This document shows, piece by piece, positions 1 through 9,201 of a DNA stretch of 64,000 bases (position 1 is the stretch's first letter; each line of letters opens with the position of its first letter). A model generated the notes under the pieces. It saw only the letters and a list, made by a program, of their open reading frames with translations, was not told where the DNA came from and ran no database searches. The DNA comes from Candidatus Nitronereus thalassa (GTDB lineage Bacteria; Nitrospirota; Nitrospiria; Nitrospirales; UBA8639), in NCBI RefSeq assembly GCF_032191465.1, contig NZ_JAQOUE010000001.1:1116001-1180000 (forward strand), given 5' to 3'. Position numbers and translations under genes: made by a program.

Positions 1-1
1 C

Positions 2-2065
2 TGGTTCCGCAACACATGGTCTTGGCAACGTTCAGCCGCAAAGCCCAATATTTCCTTGGAGACCCATAGCCCTAGTGGGCAAGCCATACGAGCCGAACAT
101 TCCCATTATGGACAACGATGGCTTCTTTATGAAGATACGCCCCAACTGCTGTTTACGGAAAATGAGACCAATTTGGAGCGAATCTGGGGCCAACCAAACC
201 CTACCCCCTTTGTGAAAGATAGCTTTCATAACTATCTCATTCATCAAAAATCTGACTGCATTAATCCGAATCTAACCGGAACCAAGGCTGCCGGTCACTA
301 TCACAGGACCATTCCTGCCGGAGAATCTGTCACGATTCGCTTACGCCTCACGGACCAACCTCCTGGCGAGCACCCATTTGGAACAGGGTTCGATCGCATC
401 ATGGAGACACGAATAGCGGAAGCGGATGAGTTTTATGCCCAACGCATGCCCGAGCTAAGCACAAAAGAGGCCAAAGCCATTCAACGGCAAGCCTTTGCTG
501 GATTACTCTGGTCCAAACAATTTTATCATTACGATGTTGCCACCTGGCTGGTGGGGGACGAAGCGGGTCCTAATGCACACCCTCATAGAAACTCAAGTCG
601 CAATCAAGATTGGCGTCACCTGTACAATGCCGATGTCATTTCGATGCCTGATAAATGGGAATATCCCTGGTACGCCACTTGGGATCTCGCCTTTCATTGT
701 GTCCCCTTCGCCTTAATCGACCCTGACTTTGCCAAGGATCAACTGATTTTGTTGTTGCGCGAATGGTATCTTCATCCCAACGGACAATTGCCTGCCTATG
801 AGTGGGATTTTAATGATGTGAACCCACCGGTCCATGCCTGGGCGGTATGGCGGGTCTATAAAATTGAGCGACGTATTCGTGGCCAAGCGGACCGAAAATT
901 TTTGGAACGCGCGTTTCACAAATTGCTGTTGAACTTCACGTGGTGGGTCAACCGAAAAGACGCGCAAGGGAAAAACCTGTTTCAAGGCGGGTTCATGGGA
1001 TTGGACAATATTGGGGTCTTCGATCGTTCGCAGCCGTTGCCAACGGGCGGACACCTTGACCAATCGGACACCACCAGTTGGATGGGTATGTTTTGTCTCA
1101 ACATGTTGGCCATTGCCCTTGAATTAGCCAGAGATAATTCGGCTTACGAAAGTGTCGCGAGCAAATTTTTTGATCATTTTGTGTACATCAACCATGCCAT
1201 GAACGGTCGCGGGGACGATTGTTTAAATTTGTGGGATGATGAGGACGGATTTTATTACGACGTGCTCAACTTGCCTCATGGGGAACAACGATTTCTCAAA
1301 ATCCGATCGCTCGTTGGATTAATCCCCTTATTCGCCGTCTTGACGCTTGAACCGGAAACCCTCTCGCAATTGCCAAACTTTCACGAACGGATGATGTGGT
1401 TTCTCAAAAATCGTCAGGAGTTTCGCACCAATGTGGGCACCCAAGTCCGGGAAGATGGCAGCATTCGATATTTATTGTCACTCGTGAGCGAAGAACGGCT
1501 CCGCCGGGTATTGCATCATATGCTCCAAGAGGAAGAGTTCCTTTCCACTTTCGGTATACGCTCCCTGTCACGCCATCATCGAGATCACCCTTTTGAATTT
1601 CATGTGAATGGAACGGAATATCGCGTGGCCTATGAACCTGGAGAGTCGCGTAGCCCCATGTTTGGAGGAAACTCGAATTGGCGAGGACCGATCTGGTTTC
1701 CACTCAACTATCTGTTGATCGAATCGTTACAGAAATTCCATTATTTTTTCAGAGAGTCCTTTACCATAGAATGCCCCACAAACTCGGGGCCCGTCCTTAA
1801 CTTGTGGGAGGTCGGAGGAGAACTTGCCGCACGCCTCATGGCAATATTTCACCAACATCCCTCGGACAACCGACCGATATGGCCAGCTGATCACATTGCC
1901 CAACATGATCCATTTTGGCGGGACCATTTACTGTTTCATGAATTTTTTCATGGAGAAACGGGACAGGGCCTCGGCGCGAGTCACCAAACCGGATGGACTG
2001 CGCTTATTGCCAAATTGCTCGAGCAGTATGGAGACGAGTTGATCTCAACGAAAGTAATCTCATAA
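2..2065 (+). CDS. GH63-family glycosidase, C-terminal part (5' end outside window)
   Basis: The frame is open to the left edge and reads WFRNTWSW just inside it, so the start lies outside the window; the TTG near position 56 is not the true start. About 687 residues are visible. The (alpha/alpha)6-barrel signature of the GH63/mannosylglycerate-hydrolase group is clear: YATWD near residue 220, YEWDFNDVNPPVHAWA near 265 and WRGPIW near 560. Members trim alpha-glucosides or related compatible-solute glycosides; the substrate cannot be read from sequence. The stop overlaps the ATG of the next gene (TAATG), suggesting translational coupling. Family call is solid; specificity is unknown. Confidence 0.85.
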   Translation, partial: WFRNTWSWQRSAAKPNISLETHSPSGQAIRAEHSHYGQRWLLYEDTPQLLFTENETNLERIWGQPNPTPFVKDSFHNYLIHQKSDCINPNLTGTKAAGHYHRTIPAGESVTIRLRLTDQPPGEHPFGTGFDRIMETRIAEADEFYAQRMPELSTKEAKAIQRQAFAGLLWSKQFYHYDVATWLVGDEAGPNAHPHRNSSRNQDWRHLYNADVISMPDKWEYPWYATWDLAFHCVPFALIDPDFAKDQLILLLREWYLHPNGQLPAYEWDFNDVNPPVHAWAVWRVYKIERRIRGQADRKFLERAFHKLLLNFTWWVNRKDAQGKNLFQGGFMGLDNIGVFDRSQPLPTGGHLDQSDTTSWMGMFCLNMLAIALELARDNSAYESVASKFFDHFVYINHAMNGRGDDCLNLWDDEDGFYYDVLNLPHGEQRFLKIRSLVGLIPLFAVLTLEPETLSQLPNFHERMMWFLKNRQEFRTNVGTQVREDGSIRYLLSLVSEERLRRVLHHMLQEEEFLSTFGIRSLSRHHRDHPFEFHVNGTEYRVAYEPGESRSPMFGGNSNWRGPIWFPLNYLLIESLQKFHYFFRESFTIECPTNSGPVLNLWEVGGELAARLMAIFHQHPSDNRPIWPADHIAQHDPFWRDHLLFHEFFHGETGQGLGASHQTGWTALIAKLLEQYGDELISTKVIS

Positions 2066-2916
2066 TGCGACTGGCTTCCGTGAGAAATATGGTAAAAATG
2101 GTTGTCGTTAAATTTTTCGATGACCATGGACCATTTCTGGCCTCTGGGCTTTCCTTTGACTTGGTTTTGTACTGCTTACCCCTGCCGATTATTTTTGTCT
2201 CGGCTCTGGGATATACGGTTGTAGGCTCGGAACAGGCCATGGAATGGACCCGCCATATTATTCGAGATCTCCTCCCCGGCACCCAGAAAGTCTTCATGCA
2301 AACTCTCAATGCCATTATGATCAATCGAGGAACGTTAGGACTCACGGGTATTACATTGTTTGTTATTTTTAGCAGCGCGGTATTTGCCTCAGCCCGGCAT
2401 GTCTTAAGTGGGGTGTTTCTTGTCGAAACACCCGAAACGTTTTTGAGGGGAAAATTGACGGATTTGCTTCTGATGATCGTACTGTCCTTACTCCTTATTG
2501 TCACGGCGGTAATCGCCTCAGGTTTTGCAGTCGTGCAAGCCTTAGGCGAGTCAGTTCCGATCATTGGAGGCTTGCTGAATCCCTTTGCCGTAGTTCTCGG
2601 CAAGATCCTCAGCTTTTCGTTTTTGACCCTGTTGTTTTATATGTTTTACGGACTGGCCACCACATCCCGCTTAAGTCAGTTAGCGTTGTGGGTTGGAGCC
2701 CTGACCGGAGCTGGGCTGTTTGAAATGTCAAAGTTTGCCTTTTCCTATTATGTCTCGATGGCGAAACTTATGACATCTTTTTATGGAGTGTTAAGCGGTA
2801 TGATGTTTTTCTTGGTATGGATTTACTATGCATCCGTGGTTTTTATCCTTGGAGCAGAAGTTGGTTGGGCCTATGACCGCATTCAACAAGAAAAGCCTGA
2901 CCTTCCAGCAGAATAA
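2065..2916 (+). CDS. YihY/BrkB-family inner-membrane protein
   Basis: A 283-residue polytopic membrane protein. The N-terminus has the family's FFDDHGPFLASGLSFDLVLYCLP stretch, in two parts around residues 16-38, followed by about six hydrophobic helices and the C-terminal WIYYASVVFILGAEVGWAY signature. YihY/BrkB proteins were once called ribonuclease BN; they are now treated as inner-membrane proteins of unclear transport or envelope role. I chose the ATG at 2065, which overlaps the upstream stop codon, over a longer in-frame start inside the glycosidase gene. The short charged tail (RIQQEKPDLPAE) is cytoplasmic by the positive-inside trend. Confidence 0.88.
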   Translation: MRLASVRNMVKMVVVKFFDDHGPFLASGLSFDLVLYCLPLPIIFVSALGYTVVGSEQAMEWTRHIIRDLLPGTQKVFMQTLNAIMINRGTLGLTGITLFVIFSSAVFASARHVLSGVFLVETPETFLRGKLTDLLLMIVLSLLLIVTAVIASGFAVVQALGESVPIIGGLLNPFAVVLGKILSFSFLTLLFYMFYGLATTSRLSQLALWVGALTGAGLFEMSKFAFSYYVSMAKLMTSFYGVLSGMMFFLVWIYYASVVFILGAEVGWAYDRIQQEKPDLPAE

Positions 2917-2972
2917 AAAACTAAACGCCTGATATTACACGATGTAGCCTTACTGACGATGCTCAATCTCCC

Positions 2973-3308
2973 TTAAGAATCTAGTTCGGCCAAGACTTCC
3001 CGTTCAGCTCGTAGCCAATCCTGAAGAGATGCCCCAAGACGGCACCGCTCTTCATAGATTTCATAGGCCCGTTGGGCGATTCTAGCCTCGATATTTTCCT
3101 TCCGTACCATGGGCTTCTTCGATTGCCCTTTGGGGGCAACCGCCGATGATTTTGGAGCTCCCTTTTTAGGAGTAGCCCCACCGGCCTTCTTTGTGGATGA
3201 CTTTCCCCGCTCCACCAGTTTTAATTTGCCAACATTGGTAATATCAAGCTCCTGAGACTTTTGGTTTTTCTTGAACCCCACCATTGGAGATTTTTCTTTC
3301 TCTCCCAC
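2973..3308 (-). CDS. DUF2934 domain protein with basic linker
   Basis: 111 residues starting at GTG, preceded by a strong AGGGGGTGA ribosome-binding site. Residues 1-65 are low-complexity, rich in Lys, Ser, Pro and Gly. Residues 70-108 are a DUF2934 motif (IAQRAYEIYEERCRLGASLQDWLRAERE). DUF2934 is a short helical domain often next to stress genes; its molecular role is unknown. The gene lies 46 nt downstream of the YtxH gene on the same strand and is probably co-transcribed from the -24/-12 promoter at 3768. A second DUF2934 domain sits at the end of the 52976 gene. Confidence 0.85.
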   Translation of the reverse strand: MGEKEKSPMVGFKKNQKSQELDITNVGKLKLVERGKSSTKKAGGATPKKGAPKSSAVAPKGQSKKPMVRKENIEARIAQRAYEIYEERCRLGASLQDWLRAEREVLAELDS

Positions 3309-3354
3309 CAGATCACCCCCTAGGGTAAAAACACGTTTCTCAAAATGCCGCGGA

Positions 3355-3588
3355 TTAGGAATTGGCCATGAGTTTCTTTCCCTTGTCTACCCAGCCAGAA
3401 ACCTTCTCTTTGGTATCCTTGACCAGTGTTTCCGCATCCTCCTGAGCATCCATCGCCATATTCTGCAACTGCCGGCGGGTACGATTACCAGATTGCGGAG
3501 CCACTAACAGACCCGTTCCCAATCCAATCATCACGCCCGCGAAAAAGGCCACAAAACCAAACACCAATGCTCGGTTACTTTCTTCCAT
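3355..3588 (-). CDS. YtxH-like small membrane protein
   Basis: 77 residues. One transmembrane helix (about residues 8-30, FGFVAFFAGVMIGLGTGLLVAPQSG) ends in the APxSG turn typical of YtxH proteins. An amphipathic basic/acidic helix follows (RRQLQNMAMDAQEDAETLVKDTKEKVSGWVDKG, in segments). YtxH proteins are linked to general and osmotic stress in other bacteria, with no defined activity. The AAGGAGGG ribosome site is well placed before the ATG. First gene of a probable two-gene operon with the DUF2934 protein. Confidence 0.87.
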   Translation of the reverse strand: MEESNRALVFGFVAFFAGVMIGLGTGLLVAPQSGNRTRRQLQNMAMDAQEDAETLVKDTKEKVSGWVDKGKKLMANS

Positions 3589-3767
3589 GGAACACCCTCC
3601 TTATCCAAACTCGGGTTCATAAACAATACACAAAATTTGATTATTAGTACTTAGTATAAACTGTAAAGATATTCTTTGCATTAGAGAAGGAGGGGTACCC
3701 TGTATCTCTCTTTAGTAGACCAAACATTACGAACATGAAAAAGCTAACTGCCCCCACCCCTAATTAA

Positions 3768-3784
3768 TGCACAAAAAATGCCAA
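3768..3784 (-). promoter_or_regulatory. Putative sigma-54 promoter (-24/-12)
   Basis: On the minus strand it reads TTGGCATTTTTTGTGCA: GG and GC separated by exactly 10 nt, with an ideal TGGCA -24 half but TGTGC instead of TTTGC at -12. It faces the YtxH/DUF2934 genes and would give a leader of about 170 nt. No clear RRGACA-N3-TGTCYY dyad was found upstream, only a weak resemblance near 3867. It is the weakest member of the set. Confidence 0.45.
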
Positions 3785-3963
3785 GTTTTCCCAACAATTT
3801 GGTCCCCAGTTTCTTTGTTTTTAAAGGAATTTCCTGAGGACCATTTTTTGTCAAAACAGACGGACCTGACAAATTGCGCCATGGGCAGACAACCTTTCCA
3901 CAACTTCGCGGTTAAGACGCGAAAGTTAAGTTGAAAGGGCATTATACCCGGAAAACAAATCCC

Positions 3964-4863
3964 CTAAAAGGCTTCCTTGGAGCGGGAGGAAAGGGTATCG
4001 AAATTTGAAGGATCAACAAACCGAAACTGGGAGAGAAATCGCCGCAGGATCGCTTGTTCCAATCGTGAGGGAATCCTCGTGGGACAGGGAATACGCAATA
4101 GCAAATTAATTCGACCGGGTTCCGGCAAATGAAAAGTCACACGAGGTTCAACCGAGGGCGCATCCAGCCACGTTCGGCCCTCAAGCTTTTTCATATGCTC
4201 CTTGGCTTTTTCAATGAAAAGCTGGCACTCCTCATTCGCCGCCTCCAAGAGAATCCGCTCAGCTTCTCTCCAATCATCTGCCGTACTCAGGGGAACGGTA
4301 ATAATATGGAGCCGATATTCCCGGCTATACGATTCATTGATCACGGTATTCCGAAGCAAGACACTATTGGGAACGGTCATGGCTCGCCCCGTATATTGAT
4401 GTGAAGTTTGTCCTGGTCCAATTTCTAGGATCGTCGTGGAAAGGAGATTCACATCCACCACATTACCACGCACCCCTCCCATTTCAATACGGTCTCCTAC
4501 CGAATACACCCCATTGACCATCCGAACCGCGCCCCCGCTAATACAATCAATCAGCTCTTTGGTCGCAATGGCCAGGGCCACCGCAATGGCCAATAACGAA
4601 ACAGCGAGAGTTTGGATATGCGGGGCCCATATCAGAATTACCCCGAAAATTAGCAGAATCAGCAAGGCGTTCCGTATATTGACCGCCCGGCGACGCCTAG
4701 TTTCGCCAACAATATCGCTTCGGCCCAAAAACGCTCGATGCAAGAGCATTCGTATCAACATGACCACCACGATAAGGAAGGTCGTTCCCAAGCTATAGCG
4801 GAGGATGGAAGGATCTAAGGACGCAAAAAATGATTCAACCATAGTTACTGGCTCTACTGACAT
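3964..4863 (-). CDS. MscS-family mechanosensitive channel
   Basis: 299 residues. Two N-terminal transmembrane segments (about 20-42 and 65-83) are followed by the pore-lining TM3 region (SLLAIAVALAIATKELIDCISGG, in two parts around 88-112). Next comes the MscS beta domain (VGDRIEMGGVRGNVVDVNLLSTTILEIG) with the VPNS motif, then an alpha/beta C-terminal domain. It would release solutes on hypo-osmotic shock from the inner membrane. This is the first of three MscS paralogues here (31342 and 46876 are the others). The ribosome site is weak, so a start seven codons inside is possible. Confidence 0.9.
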   Translation of the reverse strand: MSVEPVTMVESFFASLDPSILRYSLGTTFLIVVVMLIRMLLHRAFLGRSDIVGETRRRRAVNIRNALLILLIFGVILIWAPHIQTLAVSLLAIAVALAIATKELIDCISGGAVRMVNGVYSVGDRIEMGGVRGNVVDVNLLSTTILEIGPGQTSHQYTGRAMTVPNSVLLRNTVINESYSREYRLHIITVPLSTADDWREAERILLEAANEECQLFIEKAKEHMKKLEGRTWLDAPSVEPRVTFHLPEPGRINLLLRIPCPTRIPSRLEQAILRRFLSQFRFVDPSNFDTLSSRSKEAF

Positions 4864-4904
4864 AGAGATTAACGGACAAAAGGATAAAATCCTTCATTTA
4901 AAAA

Positions 4905-5534
4905 TTAATTGCCGATTCTTCGCCCAGGTAGTACTCGACGTTTATTCACTATCTCGGTGAGTTCTTCCTTATTAATTAATAAATGTGCCAATTGGCTGTT
5001 TTGTTCCATTTGAAACTCCGCCCCACCGTATCGGACAATGGGTTGTCCTTGTTCATTATTCACAAAAGCTAGCACATACACATCCGACTGTGGCCCCGTC
5101 CCTCGGACAAAACCAAAGGAAAAATTCTCTTCAAAACTGACGCGGAGTTCAGGGTCTCGCACATCCACCGCAATCCCCGGGGTCCCTCGATTCACGACAA
5201 TTTCATTCACATCCTTTCCGTCCTTCACGACCAATTTTCCCTTGGCAATTTCATACTTACCGGAAGTGTCTACATGACGAAGCTGAATAGGATGGGACAC
5301 ATAGAATTGCAACCGTTTCAGTTCGGGAGGCGTGAGATTATATTCCATTCTTAAGGAATGGGTAAAAGGAATTTTGTCAAAGGTGCTTCGAACTTGTGGA
5401 CGATTTTCACACCCCAAAAGTCCGAGAATTCCAAAAAGAACCATAAGAAAAACCACCCGACCCCTCATTTGTGTTTCCACCTTTTTCCGTCTTCCCTCAG
5501 GAAAACCCTGACAAATTGCTCGGAACATCCTCAC
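4905..5534 (-). CDS. Predicted lipoprotein of unknown function
   Basis: 209 residues from the first ATG. A hydrophobic segment ending in the lipobox LLGC (Cys about 42) predicts a lipid-anchored envelope protein. The mature part is mostly beta-type with no family I recognise (YNLTPPELKRLQFYVSHPIQL, in segments). Two starts are plausible: 5534 has a strong AAGGAGG site at 7 nt, whereas 5468 (MRGRVVFLM...) has AGGTGG at 8 nt and gives a normal-length signal peptide (Cys 20). The second fits lipoprotein architecture better. Confidence 0.75.
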   Translation of the reverse strand: MRMFRAICQGFPEGRRKKVETQMRGRVVFLMVLFGILGLLGCENRPQVRSTFDKIPFTHSLRMEYNLTPPELKRLQFYVSHPIQLRHVDTSGKYEIAKGKLVVKDGKDVNEIVVNRGTPGIAVDVRDPELRVSFEENFSFGFVRGTGPQSDVYVLAFVNNEQGQPIVRYGGAEFQMEQNSQLAHLLINKEELTEIVNKRRVLPGRRIGN

Positions 5535-6097
5535 CCTCCTTCACATTCTATTGAGTATTAGTTTTTTTAGAACATTCAAGGACATAACACAAGTCCATAG
5601 GCCACCTATTATCCACCTCAGGCAACACCCATGAACCTTAGACCATCAAGCCGACTTCCCCGTCACGGCCTGACTTATGATAAGGATCAGCCATTCAGAG
5701 TCCCAAGGCCTAGCATTGGCCGTCAATATTCCATATGGGGAGCAATCCATGTGCTAACCTCCAAGTTCATTCTGGATTATAAACAATGAACCTTTCAGAC
5801 TCACAAATTTTGGAACCATCGGCGGACCAAATCTTTACTTCCTGACCCTAAAGAAAGGTTATGAAGCCATACCTCCATAGAATTTTTTGGGACATTTTGT
5901 TCCAATCCTGGACAAAGTTCCCCATCAATGGAAGTTGATGAAATCCCACGCATTTCAGGTCTCTTTTCTCAACTCTGCTAATCCACATCGAACAATTTGC
6001 ACTTGGCTACTTGTTTCCTAAGAGTTTCCTAAGGAAAAATTTCATTGAATTTCTTAAGAAATTTGCAGTAAACAAAAAATGCAAAAGTACGTAAAAA
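5535..6097. other. Gene-free region with dyad symmetries upstream of a sigma-54 promoter
   Basis: I see no credible ORF with a ribosome-binding site in this stretch of more than 550 nt. It holds an RRGACA-type dyad at 5887 and two A/T-rich dyads close to the promoter at 6098: TTTCCTAAGGAAA near 6024 and the perfect 16-bp palindrome AATTTCTTAAGAAATT at 6048-6063. The layout is what a long activator-controlled upstream region would look like. Confidence 0.5.
5887..5905. promoter_or_regulatory. Putative activator site (UAS dyad), copy 1
   Basis: TTGGGACATTTTGTTCCAA. The core GGACA-TTT-TGTTC matches the RRGACA-N3-TGTCYY dyad seen upstream of the other -24/-12 promoters, with one mismatch in the right arm. 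It lies about 190 nt upstream of the promoter at 6098, within the usual range for an enhancer site of a sigma-54 activator. Confidence 0.45.
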
Positions 6098-6114
6098 TTG
6101 GTATATCTTTTGCA
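6098..6114 (+). promoter_or_regulatory. Putative sigma-54 promoter (-24/-12)
   Basis: TTGGTATATCTTTTGCA, with GG-N10-GC spacing and TTTGCA at -12. It lies about 95 nt upstream of the small gene at 6208, which has an AAAAGGAGGT ribosome site. Confidence 0.65.
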
Positions 6115-6207
6115 CCTTCTATCTCTTGCAAGCAGGAAGATCCTTCCTGCAAACAATCCTCATTCGGCAGGAATTCATAAGGATGCCTTTAAAAGGAGGT
6201 CAGAGAG

Positions 6208-6378
6208 ATGAATGCCTCAATCATTGATGCCACCCTCGCCTTAGTCGGCGCCTTGGGTGTCATTGCTACAGCTATGTTGATGTTTAGTACTTCAAGGGGT
6301 GAACGCTTCACGGGTCATATGAAGACTGAGACTTCACTTCAGAATCATGTTGCGGCCACTGTCCGAAAAGCGGCGTAA
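6208..6378 (+). CDS. Small single-pass membrane protein, unknown
   Basis: 56 residues, starting MNASIIDATLALVGALGVIA. The near-perfect AAAAGGAGGT ribosome site 7 nt before the ATG makes it a convincing gene despite its length. One hydrophobic helix (about residues 5-27, Ala/Leu/Val-rich) is followed by a polar basic tail (TSRGERFTGHMKTETSLQNH). I do not recognise a family. It lies downstream of a -24/-12 promoter and 21 nt before the 6400 gene, so the two probably form an operon of the local sigma-54 regulon. Confidence 0.72.
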   Translation: MNASIIDATLALVGALGVIATAMLMFSTSRGERFTGHMKTETSLQNHVAATVRKAA

Positions 6379-6399
6379 ATCTCTCTGTACACATAAAAC

Positions 6400-6861
6400 A
6401 TGAATGCTCTTGCACACATTGAGCAACCAACATCTACCATCTCAAGGAAGGTGGAGAAAGTCATCAAGGGGAGAAGACCGTTCTCGGTTTCTCCCCTTGG
6501 TTGGTTACAACACACAGTAATAATGGCAGCACAGGATCACCACCAACAGCCAAGGACTTTTATGAGTAATAAACAACAAGAGGGTTGGGTACCCCGCTCA
6601 ATCAAGTGGGTAGGCCTATCTACGCTTATTTTGGTGATACCTGGGGGGCTGATTGCCTGGGGTGCTCATTGGATCATAAGTCGAAGGCACCAACGAGAGA
6701 CACCTTCCGAGCCACAGGTTCTCCCACTTATTGATCCCATTACTCCTCTTTCCCTTTCTTCGGTCGAAGAGGAGATGATTCCCGTCATTCCAATTTCGAC
6801 ACCTATCCCTTTGGCAGTAGGCCCTATCGCCATATCCCCTCAACCCACATCGGACAAATAA
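6400..6861 (+). CDS. Predicted single-pass membrane protein, unknown
   Basis: 153 residues from the first ATG. A transmembrane helix (WVGLSTLILVIPGGLIAWGA, about 70-89) is followed by a basic stop-transfer (SRRHQR) and a Pro/Ile-rich tail. The first ATG lacks a ribosome site. The ATG at 6562 (MSNKQQEGWVP) has AAGGA at 5 nt and would give 99 residues, so the first 54 codons may not be translated. No family recognised. Likely co-transcribed with the 6208 gene; it ends only 10 nt from the convergent marC-like gene. Confidence 0.6.
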   Translation: MNALAHIEQPTSTISRKVEKVIKGRRPFSVSPLGWLQHTVIMAAQDHHQQPRTFMSNKQQEGWVPRSIKWVGLSTLILVIPGGLIAWGAHWIISRRHQRETPSEPQVLPLIDPITPLSLSSVEEEMIPVIPISTPIPLAVGPIAISPQPTSDK

Positions 6862-6871
6862 CCAAACCATC

Positions 6872-7504
6872 CTAGGGATGAAGACCAAACGCCTCTTGGA
6901 TGGCATTAAACATGAATTGCACGGCAATGGCGGCAACGACAAGCCCCATGAGTCGAATCGTAATCTTCATAGCGATGGGCCCGAACCAGGAGGCGCGTTT
7001 GATAGCCACGGAAAAAATGACATAACTAGCCAACCCCACCAAGGCAATACAAGCACACAAGACCGCCCGAGCCCCCCAATGCTGAGCCTGAGTCTCCAAG
7101 AGCATTACCGTGGTAATCGCCCCAGGGCCCGCCAACAATGGTATGCCAAGCGGAGTAACCGCAATGTCGAGTTTTTCAATGGCCTCTTTCGCTTCTTCTG
7201 GAGATTCTTGAACGGAAGATCGCTGTCCACGCAACATATCCAGTGCAATCAATAAGAGAACTAATCCTCCGGCAAGTTGAAACGCCGGAAGCATAATGCC
7301 TAATAATGTGAAGAGCGTCGAGCCTAACAGCGCAAATCCCAGAAGCACGCCCACCGCCACCATACAGGCCACCTTGGCCATGCGGAGTTTATCCTCTGGG
7401 ATATCACGACCGGTCATGGCCAAAAACGCCGACACGCCGGAAATCGGATTTACCACTACAAATAAGGAACCAAGGGCGAGGAGTGAAAAATTCAGAAGGT
7501 CCAT
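6872..7504 (-). CDS. MarC-family integral membrane protein
   Basis: 210 residues with about six transmembrane helices. The family hallmarks are visible: VVVNPISGVSAFLAMT near the N-terminus and VTPLGIPLLAGPGAITTVMLL near residues 115-135, the second repeat of the MarC fold. MarC (UPF0056) proteins are inner-membrane proteins of unknown transport activity; early links to multiple antibiotic resistance were not upheld. The gene lies downstream of the HtrA gene on the same strand, 79 nt away, and may share its transcript. Confidence 0.9.
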   Translation of the reverse strand: MDLLNFSLLALGSLFVVVNPISGVSAFLAMTGRDIPEDKLRMAKVACMVAVGVLLGFALLGSTLFTLLGIMLPAFQLAGGLVLLLIALDMLRGQRSSVQESPEEAKEAIEKLDIAVTPLGIPLLAGPGAITTVMLLETQAQHWGARAVLCACIALVGLASYVIFSVAIKRASWFGPIAMKITIRLMGLVVAAIAVQFMFNAIQEAFGLHP

Positions 7505-7583
7505 GAATAGAATTTGTGGGGTTCAATCCCGGTCCCAGTTAATTTCTTCTGAACCCTTCCCGTAAATTTCCCATCTTCACCCA

Positions 7584-9077
7584 TCACTCATTTTCCAATG
7601 TAAGAAAAAGAGTCGCGCCGCCACGGCGAACCAGAAGCAACACATTTTCTCTGGGCCCGAGGTGTTTGGAGAGCGACTCAAAGTCCCTGAGAAATCTCAC
7701 TGGATTTCGATTAATCTCAATTAAGACATCCCCGATTTGTAATCCTCCACGCTCAGAAGGACTGTTAGGTGGCACGTCGCTGACCACTACGCCTTCATCC
7801 CCTTGACCTTGGCCAGGAGGCAAAGGTTCAACAATCACACCGTCCAAAAGGTGGTGGCCTTTGGCTTGGCGGGAAAAGCTTGGCGGTGCGATAAATCTGG
7901 GCAATTCGCCCATAGTCACGGACATTCCTAGCTCTCGACCATTTCGGAGAATTCCCATCTCCACCACGACGCCAGGAATCGTATCCGCGACCAACCCCCT
8001 CAATTGTTGTGGATTGATGACAGATTGCCCATTGAACTTTCGGATAATGTCTCCGCGTTCAATTTTGGCTCGCCCTGCGGGTCCTCCATCGTTCACATCT
8101 CCGAGCAACACGCCCTTGGCATCCGGCGCCTTAAATTGTTTGGCAAGTTCAGGGGTCATGGCTTGCATGGAAATACCCAGCCATCCCCGAACGACTTTCC
8201 CTTTCGTCATCAGTAAATGGGATACCTTTTTGGCCATTTGGCTCGGGATGGCAAAACCGATTCCCATGGACCCCCCGCTTTGGCTGAAAATGGCGGTATT
8301 AATACCGATGAGTTCGCCTTTTAAATTCACGAGCGCACCACCAGAATTTCCAGGGTTGATGGCGGCATCAGTTTGGATAAAGTCTTCGAAATCCACGATA
8401 CCCATATTGGCGCGACTCACAGCACTGATAATACCCATGGTCACCGTCTGATTCAGACCAAAGGGATTTCCAACCGCAACCACGATTTCACCAACTTGCA
8501 GAGTGGTCGAGTCCCCCCAAAGGAGAAAAGGCAGCCCCCCGGCTTGAATCTTTAAAACCGCAAGATCCGTTTTTGGATCAGTCCCCACAACCTTGGCCTT
8601 AAACCGTCGTTGGTCAGTCAGGAGAACCCGTATTTCATTCGCCCCTTCCACTACATGATTGTTCGTCAAAATATAACCATCCGCACTCATAATCACCCCG
8701 GAAGCCATCCCTTGTTCTCGCTGGTCCTGGGGAGTTTGCCCCGGCACACTGGGCTCTTGGTCAAAAAACTTACGAGAGTACGGCGGAGAATCAGGAGCTC
8801 CTTCGTTTTGAAAATTTCCAACGGTCATGACATTCACGACCGAGGCTTGGGTGAGTTTGGCAATCCGAACCAATTCCAGGCTGAGTAGAGAAACATCTCG
8901 TGAGGGGATCTTAACACTTTCCTTCTGGTTGCCAGTACCTGGCACCGGAATGGTGTCCTTCGCCAACACAGTGAGAGTCCTCCCTGACCCAGAAACTTCA
9001 TCCTGAGGTAGCCCCATTCCCCAACAGCTAACAAAGAAAACACCTGCCCATATGTTCAAGATTAATTTCCGATTCAT
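7584..9077 (-). CDS. Periplasmic serine protease of the Do/HtrA (DegP/DegQ) family
   Basis: 497 residues from the ATG at 9077, which begins a signal peptide (MNRKLILNIWAGVFFVSCWG). The trypsin-like triad is present: His141 in TNNHVVEG, Asp171 in KTDLAVLKI and Ser245 in NPGNSGGAL. Two PDZ domains follow (about 270-370 and 395-490). Such proteases degrade or refold damaged envelope proteins. A longer in-frame start at 9158 lacks a signal-like N-terminus. A DUF4398 lipoprotein and a zinc-ribbon gene lie just upstream on the same strand, and read-through from the sigma-54 promoter at 9821 would place this protease in the envelope-stress regulon. Confidence 0.93.
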   Translation of the reverse strand: MNRKLILNIWAGVFFVSCWGMGLPQDEVSGSGRTLTVLAKDTIPVPGTGNQKESVKIPSRDVSLLSLELVRIAKLTQASVVNVMTVGNFQNEGAPDSPPYSRKFFDQEPSVPGQTPQDQREQGMASGVIMSADGYILTNNHVVEGANEIRVLLTDQRRFKAKVVGTDPKTDLAVLKIQAGGLPFLLWGDSTTLQVGEIVVAVGNPFGLNQTVTMGIISAVSRANMGIVDFEDFIQTDAAINPGNSGGALVNLKGELIGINTAIFSQSGGSMGIGFAIPSQMAKKVSHLLMTKGKVVRGWLGISMQAMTPELAKQFKAPDAKGVLLGDVNDGGPAGRAKIERGDIIRKFNGQSVINPQQLRGLVADTIPGVVVEMGILRNGRELGMSVTMGELPRFIAPPSFSRQAKGHHLLDGVIVEPLPPGQGQGDEGVVVSDVPPNSPSERGGLQIGDVLIEINRNPVRFLRDFESLSKHLGPRENVLLLVRRGGATLFLTLENE

Positions 9078-9201
9078 ACCGCCTCTCATCTCTTTACGTC
9101 TATACGCTTCGTTCGTTGGCCATGTAGAAAAGTTGTCCGTTCTCTGGAATCTTGTCACGTTTCACAGTCATTGGCCATTGATTTATAGAAAGGTGGGAAG
9201 G

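Noticed and set aside
3760-3942. 60-codon ORF on the minus strand upstream of ytxH
   Set aside because: No ribosome site, no recognisable domain, and it covers the candidate promoter at 3768.
5625-5725. Possible minus-strand -24/-12 elements upstream of the 4905 lipoprotein
   Set aside because: The GG-N10-GC spacing can be found, but the -12 halves read TGGC rather than TTGC; no dyad nearby.
7861-8451. 196-codon plus-strand ORF over the HtrA gene
   Set aside because: Antisense shadow of a clear serine protease with an intact triad; low-complexity composition.
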